A DNA stretch of 64,000 nucleotides, from contig CP007152.1 in NCBI GenBank assembly GCA_000831005.1, positions 4,092,001 through 4,156,000 on the forward strand, in the 5' to 3' direction. Below the pieces are notes generated by a model that was not told the origin of the DNA, did not search any database, and saw only the letters and a list, made by a program, of their open reading frames with translations. Below are positions 60,624-64,000 of the stretch, one piece after another. Both the position numbers and the translations under genes were made by a program. The first letter of the stretch is position 1, and every line of letters begins with the position of its first letter. Origin of the DNA: Marinobacter salarius (GTDB lineage Bacteria; Pseudomonadota; Gammaproteobacteria; Pseudomonadales; Oleiphilaceae).

Positions 60624-61658
60624 CTATTTACGGTCGCGGGCCTGCCGGCGGACATCACCGGGCGTCTGGCCTGTCCAGGAGCGGTAGGCTTTGGTAAAAC
60701 CGGCCTGGTCGCTGAACCCCAGCTTCTCAGCAATGGAATCGAGTGGGATGACTGTATCGGTGAGGTACAGAGTGGCAAAGTTCTGACGTATCTCGTTTCT
60801 GAGCACTCTGAATGAGGTGCCTGCGGTCGACAGGTGCTGTCGCAGGGTGCGGGGACTCATGTCGAGCCGACGTGCAAGATTGTCCATGGTGCAGGGGCGG
60901 CCCGGTTGGCTCATGATCATCTCCCGCACCTGCATGACGGTTTCATCGGCCTGTTCTGATGGTTCCCGCTCTCGTGAGCGGGCGTTGGCCAAGATGAATT
61001 CCAGGCCGGTATCGTCGTTGCGAACAGGTCGGCCGGACAAAGGCATGGTGACCTGGCTCGCCGGAGCGTTGAAGCGAAATTCGCAGTCGGCAGCAATGCT
61101 GCGCCACTGCTCGGGTTCCAGGGACGAGTCGAAATCGAACTCAAAACAGAAGTGATTGCACACCTGGGATGAAATTCGATGGATGCTGCCCATATAGATT
61201 TTGGTGAGGCAGGGGCGTAAGTCGCCAAGGCCCCAATTGTCGATCAGTTGTATCCTGAAAGTGGATCCAGTTGAACTGAGGTCCATGTCCATCAGCGGCA
61301 GGCCCACGCGCAAGTACTGTACAATCATGCTGATCAGTCGCCGGGGGTTTTCCTGGCCGAGCACGGCGAAGCCAAGTAATCCGTGGGCCGGGAGGTCCAG
61401 TTGCTGGCCGAACTGGAAGGCCGCCCTCTCGTCGCCCATCAGCCACTCCGCCTTGCCTAGCAGTTGCCGGACCTGCCCCATGGAAAGACTCGCATCGGGA
61501 TCGTCCAGCATGTCGCTGGAAATGTCGGTATCTCCAAGGATGGCGTGGCGCCGAACGCCCTTGCGCTCCATAAACCGAATAAACTGTCGGGCGTAGCGTG
61601 CCGAGATCAGCGGCACTTCGAGCGCCATCGGGCTGGACGTTTCCACCGTTCGTTCCAT
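60624..61658 (-). CDS. AraC-family transcriptional regulator (arabinose-bd/OruR type)
   Basis: About 344 aa from ATG 61656-61658 (MERTVETSSPMALEV); the open frame reaches 61760, but that leader looks non-coding. The N-terminal ligand-binding domain of the Arabinose_bd type (LPAHGLLGFAVLGQENPRRLISMIVQYLRVGLPL) is followed by two helix-turn-helix units (MDNLARRLDMSPRTLRQHL and LDSIAEKLGFSDQAGFTKAYRSWTGQTPGDVRR). Such regulators respond to amino acids, fatty or aromatic compounds. It lies upstream of the two exported-protein genes and divergent from the methyltransferase, either of which could be a target. Confidence 0.88.
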   Translation of the reverse strand: MERTVETSSPMALEVPLISARYARQFIRFMERKGVRRHAILGDTDISSDMLDDPDASLSMGQVRQLLGKAEWLMGDERAAFQFGQQLDLPAHGLLGFAVLGQENPRRLISMIVQYLRVGLPLMDMDLSSTGSTFRIQLIDNWGLGDLRPCLTKIYMGSIHRISSQVCNHFCFEFDFDSSLEPEQWRSIAADCEFRFNAPASQVTMPLSGRPVRNDDTGLEFILANARSREREPSEQADETVMQVREMIMSQPGRPCTMDNLARRLDMSPRTLRQHLSTAGTSFRVLRNEIRQNFATLYLTDTVIPLDSIAEKLGFSDQAGFTKAYRSWTGQTPGDVRRQARDRK

Positions 61659-61789
61659 GAGAGGTAGCCTTATTGAACTGGAACTGTCGCGTTCAGCGCA
61701 CAGTTGTTTACTCTGTCTTGGCCTAGTATAGGCAGGGTTGCTCGGGTCGATTTTGCTCACCGGTCACGGTTCTGGTGTGATGGCCGGAA

Positions 61790-62473
61790 ATGACAATGAA
61801 ACATTCGTTAGATTTTGCAGGAGATCTCCCATTGAAAGTGCCCTGTCCGGTGTGTGAAACACGCTCACTGGTGCCGTTCCAGACCATCAAAGGCATACCG
61901 TATTATCGTTGTGAAACCTGTGAGGCCACAGTCATGGACTCGTCTTGCTGGCTGGACGAGCGCCGGGAAACGGATATCTACAACCTTCACGACAATCATC
62001 CGGAAGATGAGGGCTATCGCCGCTTTCTTTCGAAGATGACCAGGCCGTTACTCGAAAGGCTGGAAGCGGGTGCACGCGGCCTGGACTTTGGCTGTGGCCC
62101 CGGCCCGGCGCTGGCCGGGATACTGCGGGAAGCGGGCATGGACATGTCGCTCTATGATCCCTTCTTTCATCCGGAAACGTCTGTTCTGGACCGCCAGTAT
62201 GATTTCGTATCCTGCACGGAGGTGGTGGAACACCTTCACCGCCCGGCGGATACGTTCCGTCGGCTGGACAGGCTGCTGAAACCGGGTGGCTGGTTGGGTG
62301 TGATGACCTGCTTCCAGACAGACGACCAGTTATTTGCCAACTGGCATTACCGGCGGGACCCAACCCACGTTGTGTTTTATCGGGAGTTCACCATGGCCTG
62401 GTTGGCCCGGAGGTATGGGTGGCGCCTGGAGGTTCCGGCCAAGGATGTCGCGCTGTTCCAGAAGATTCAGTGA
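61790..62473 (+). CDS. Class I SAM-dependent methyltransferase with zinc-ribbon head
   Basis: 227 aa. An N-terminal zinc ribbon (CPVCETRSL and YYRCETCEATV) precedes the Rossmann fold: motif I GLDFGCGPGPALAG, then DMSLYDPFF, SCTEVVEHLHRP and LLKPGGWLGVMT. This layout matches the Methyltransf_23 group with a CxxC head found in polysaccharide and small-molecule modification. The substrate is unknown. The ATG at 61790 has a second ATG two codons on. The last 7 bases overlap the opposing C39-like gene. Confidence 0.85.
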   Translation: MTMKHSLDFAGDLPLKVPCPVCETRSLVPFQTIKGIPYYRCETCEATVMDSSCWLDERRETDIYNLHDNHPEDEGYRRFLSKMTRPLLERLEAGARGLDFGCGPGPALAGILREAGMDMSLYDPFFHPETSVLDRQYDFVSCTEVVEHLHRPADTFRRLDRLLKPGGWLGVMTCFQTDDQLFANWHYRRDPTHVVFYREFTMAWLARRYGWRLEVPAKDVALFQKIQ

Positions 62474-63458
62474 ATCGGGGTAGGGCAGTCCAGTGCAGGG
62501 CACTCGACGGGACGGGGTCTGTCGCTGTCGTTCTGGACATTGCCGTCGAAACGCTCTGGATCGATGGCGCTGGCACAGCTCGCTGCGGTTCTTGATGCCG
62601 TGGCACAGCCTTGGGTGGCCAGTGCGTGGGCCAGGTTGTTCCAGCCTGCGGCCAGGTTCGGGAATTTGGCGGTCAGTCTCAGGAAATGTTGCGCGGCCAG
62701 GTCCACCTGGCCCTGTTGCCAGGCAATGTTTCCCTGCCCCATGATGGCAGCCGGTTGGTCTGGCCAGGCCTGCTCGGCCGTTCGATAGGCCTCAGTGGCA
62801 GCGATGGTCCTGCCAGTGGTTTCCAGGTCGTTGGCGGATGTCAGATAAAGCAGGGGCTGCGCCGTTGCAGGTAGTCGGTCGGGCGGCAGGATGACCGTGG
62901 CCCAGTTGTCTGCGCGGTCCCATGTGGCCATGAACACTTCCAGTGCCTGCTCGTGCCGCTCCTGGGTGCCGGTGTGAAGGATGATGGAGCGGTCGCTGGC
63001 GTCGTAACCAATCGCCACGGCAAAATGCCATTGTGGCCACCAATCGAATCGCAGATTCTGCATCACCAGCACCGGGTGGCCAGAGGCTATCTCCTCCAAC
63101 AGGCTCTTGAGCGAACCGTCCAGCGGGTAGACCAGTAAGCCATGGGATCGGGCGGCGGACACCATTTCAACTTTCAGGCTGCCCTGGCGGGCAGGCAGGT
63201 ACACCAACTCCTTCAGTACGGCGGGGTTGGTGTTCAGGCCCTGGCTGTTGAGCATCATGCCAGGGATGCCGGGCCGCACTGGTACAGTTCCTGAGCGTGG
63301 AAGGGAACATGGTCCAGCACTTTCCGCTGGTCAACACCGGCCGTGTTCAGGGCAGGGGTATCGGGCCATTGGGGGCGGCTGGCGCAGCCCGCCAGAATCG
63401 TTGCCAGTAAGAGACTGACAACGACTCGCAGCAGGTGCAACTGGGTAGGACGGATCAC
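62467..63458 (-). CDS. PA2778-type C39-like cysteine peptidase lipoprotein with TPR tail (frame broken once)
   Basis: Restoring one base between 63258 and 63259 (CGPASLAMMLNSQG) joins the N-terminal 67 codons to the rest and gives 330 aa. The signal peptide ends in lipobox ILAGC-AS. The C39-type peptidase core has Cys in LYQCGPASLA and His in WPQWHFAVAIGYD. The C-terminal third carries tetratricopeptide-like helices (ETTGRTIAATEAYRTAEQAW, GNIAWQQGQVDLAAQHFLRL). Its upstream neighbour is a PA2779-type protein, the same pair as in Pseudomonas. Processing of a periplasmic partner is likely but unproven. Confidence 0.85.
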
Positions 63459-63470
63459 GGAGCTATTGCG

Positions 63471-63872
63471 CTACCGGATGCAGTTGATGAACGGGAAGAT
63501 ATCGGTAGCGCACAGCATGTCGGTGATGATAAACACCAGCAGGAACAGAACGATGATCCCGACAACGCCCTCGCCAACGGGAGCCTCCGCCAACTGTTGC
63601 TCAAACGACGACAACTCCTCCGGCGTCAGGTTCTGTATGCGCTGTTCAACCTGCTCCTGACTAACGCCCATTTCCGCCAGTTTCTCCTTTACCTCATCCC
63701 GCTCAAGCATGTTGAGCAGTGACTGGCGGTCCAGATCCGTGCGTTGCTCGGTCAGCAGTTCACCGGTTCCAACCATGCCCGCCGAGGCGGACGATGCCCA
63801 AACGGAGCCGAAAGCCATCATGATGGCCATGACAAACGATACGTACCGCAGATGGTTTCTCAGGGTTTGCAT
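63471..63872 (-). CDS. PA2779-type small membrane protein
   Basis: 133 aa. A signal peptide (SFVMAIMMAFGSVWASSASA) is followed by an acidic helical region (LLNMLERDEVKEKLAEMGVSQEQVEQRIQNLTPEEL) and a C-terminal membrane helix (GVVGIIVLFLLVFIITDMLCATDIFPF). This layout is that of the PA2779 family, always found next to the PA2778 cysteine peptidase. It may be the peptidase's substrate or anchor. It starts the minus-strand pair and lies 12 bases from the peptidase start. Confidence 0.88.
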   Translation of the reverse strand: MQTLRNHLRYVSFVMAIMMAFGSVWASSASAGMVGTGELLTEQRTDLDRQSLLNMLERDEVKEKLAEMGVSQEQVEQRIQNLTPEELSSFEQQLAEAPVGEGVVGIIVLFLLVFIITDMLCATDIFPFINCIR

Positions 63873-63925
63873 TACACTCTCCTGTTATTTTCGTTCAAGA
63901 AGCGGTCTTTCCGGTTGCTGCCTGC

Positions 63926-63946
63926 GATGTAGCCGATGGCTACATC
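63926..63946. repeat. Inverted repeat upstream of the PA2779-type gene
   Basis: GATGTAGCC and GGCTACATC form a perfect 9-base stem with a GAT loop, 54 bases upstream of the PA2779-type start. It could be an operator for that gene or the end of a transcript entering from the right. There is no T-run. Confidence 0.45.
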
Positions 63947-64000
63947 CGACATTCAAGCTGACCTAATAGTAGCACGCGTTTTCGGCGTCCCAGGTTCCTA

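Overview
The window looks like a chromosomal stretch of a marine gammaproteobacterium, most like Marinobacter. The grounds are the conserved order damX-aroB-aroK / pilQPONM / mrcA / maeB / rpmE / priA / argS / SPOR gene / hslVU, the ptsP-rppH-HAD trio known from Pseudomonas, and several small families common in oceanic Gammaproteobacteria (DUF6160, PA2778/PA2779, YdbH-YnbE-YdbL). Species assignment is an inference from gene order and protein character; no database search was possible. I see no rRNA, tRNA, CRISPR array, transposase or prophage, and no gene-free gap over about 300 bases.

Layout. 1-1.4 kb: the tail of a protein resembling CFI-box-CTERM proteins, a membrane-anchored PD-(D/E)XK nuclease with a Cas4-like cysteine tail, and a small exported protein. 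1.4-9.3 kb (minus strand): damX, which loses its SPOR end at a hexanucleotide tract, aroB, aroK and the type IV pilus operon pilMNOPQ. 9.4-22.8 kb: mrcA, maeB, rpmE, priA, an Ig-repeat lipoprotein, argS, a SPOR protein and hslVU behind a sigma32-like promoter. 22.9-33.1 kb: a patatin-like protein, ptsP, rppH, a HAD phosphatase, rlmI, gcvH and the divergent metR/metE pair with a perfect MetR box. 33.2-39.7 kb (minus strand): a type VI secretion (T6SS) cargo island with a vgrG remnant, a DUF4123 chaperone, a LysM-headed candidate effector, a formylglycine-enzyme-like lipoprotein and two membrane proteins of unknown role. 39.7-64 kb: a polyamine-type binding protein abutting the cut vgrG, a diguanylate cyclase, an exchanger, a GNAT-nitrilase fusion, the ydbH-ynbE-ydbL operon, a RIO kinase, a COG0523 zinc GTPase behind a Zur-like box, soxR with a SoxR box facing a metallo-beta-lactamase-fold gene, an ECF sigma operon with YCII and DUF1428 proteins, surface proteins near an AraC regulator, and a PA2778/PA2779 pair.

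Working together: aroK-aroB-damX joins the shikimate pathway to a cell-division protein; pilMNOPQ builds the type IV pilus alignment complex and secretin; hslVU forms one ATP-dependent protease; MetR controls MetE; Zur probably controls the COG0523 GTPase; SoxR probably controls the metallo-hydrolase. In the T6SS island the order vgrG-DUF4123-effector-downstream genes is the usual spike-chaperone-toxin-immunity order, and this is the best candidate for an undescribed system.

Caution on the sequence itself: about 20 reading-frame breaks, nearly all net single-base losses, hit genes across the whole window, including essential ones (aroB, rpmE, priA, mrcA). They look like residual sequencing deletions, not pseudogenes, so I give full gene spans across the breaks. 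Two places, about 1,386 and about 39,660, look like structural junctions (rearrangement or misassembly).
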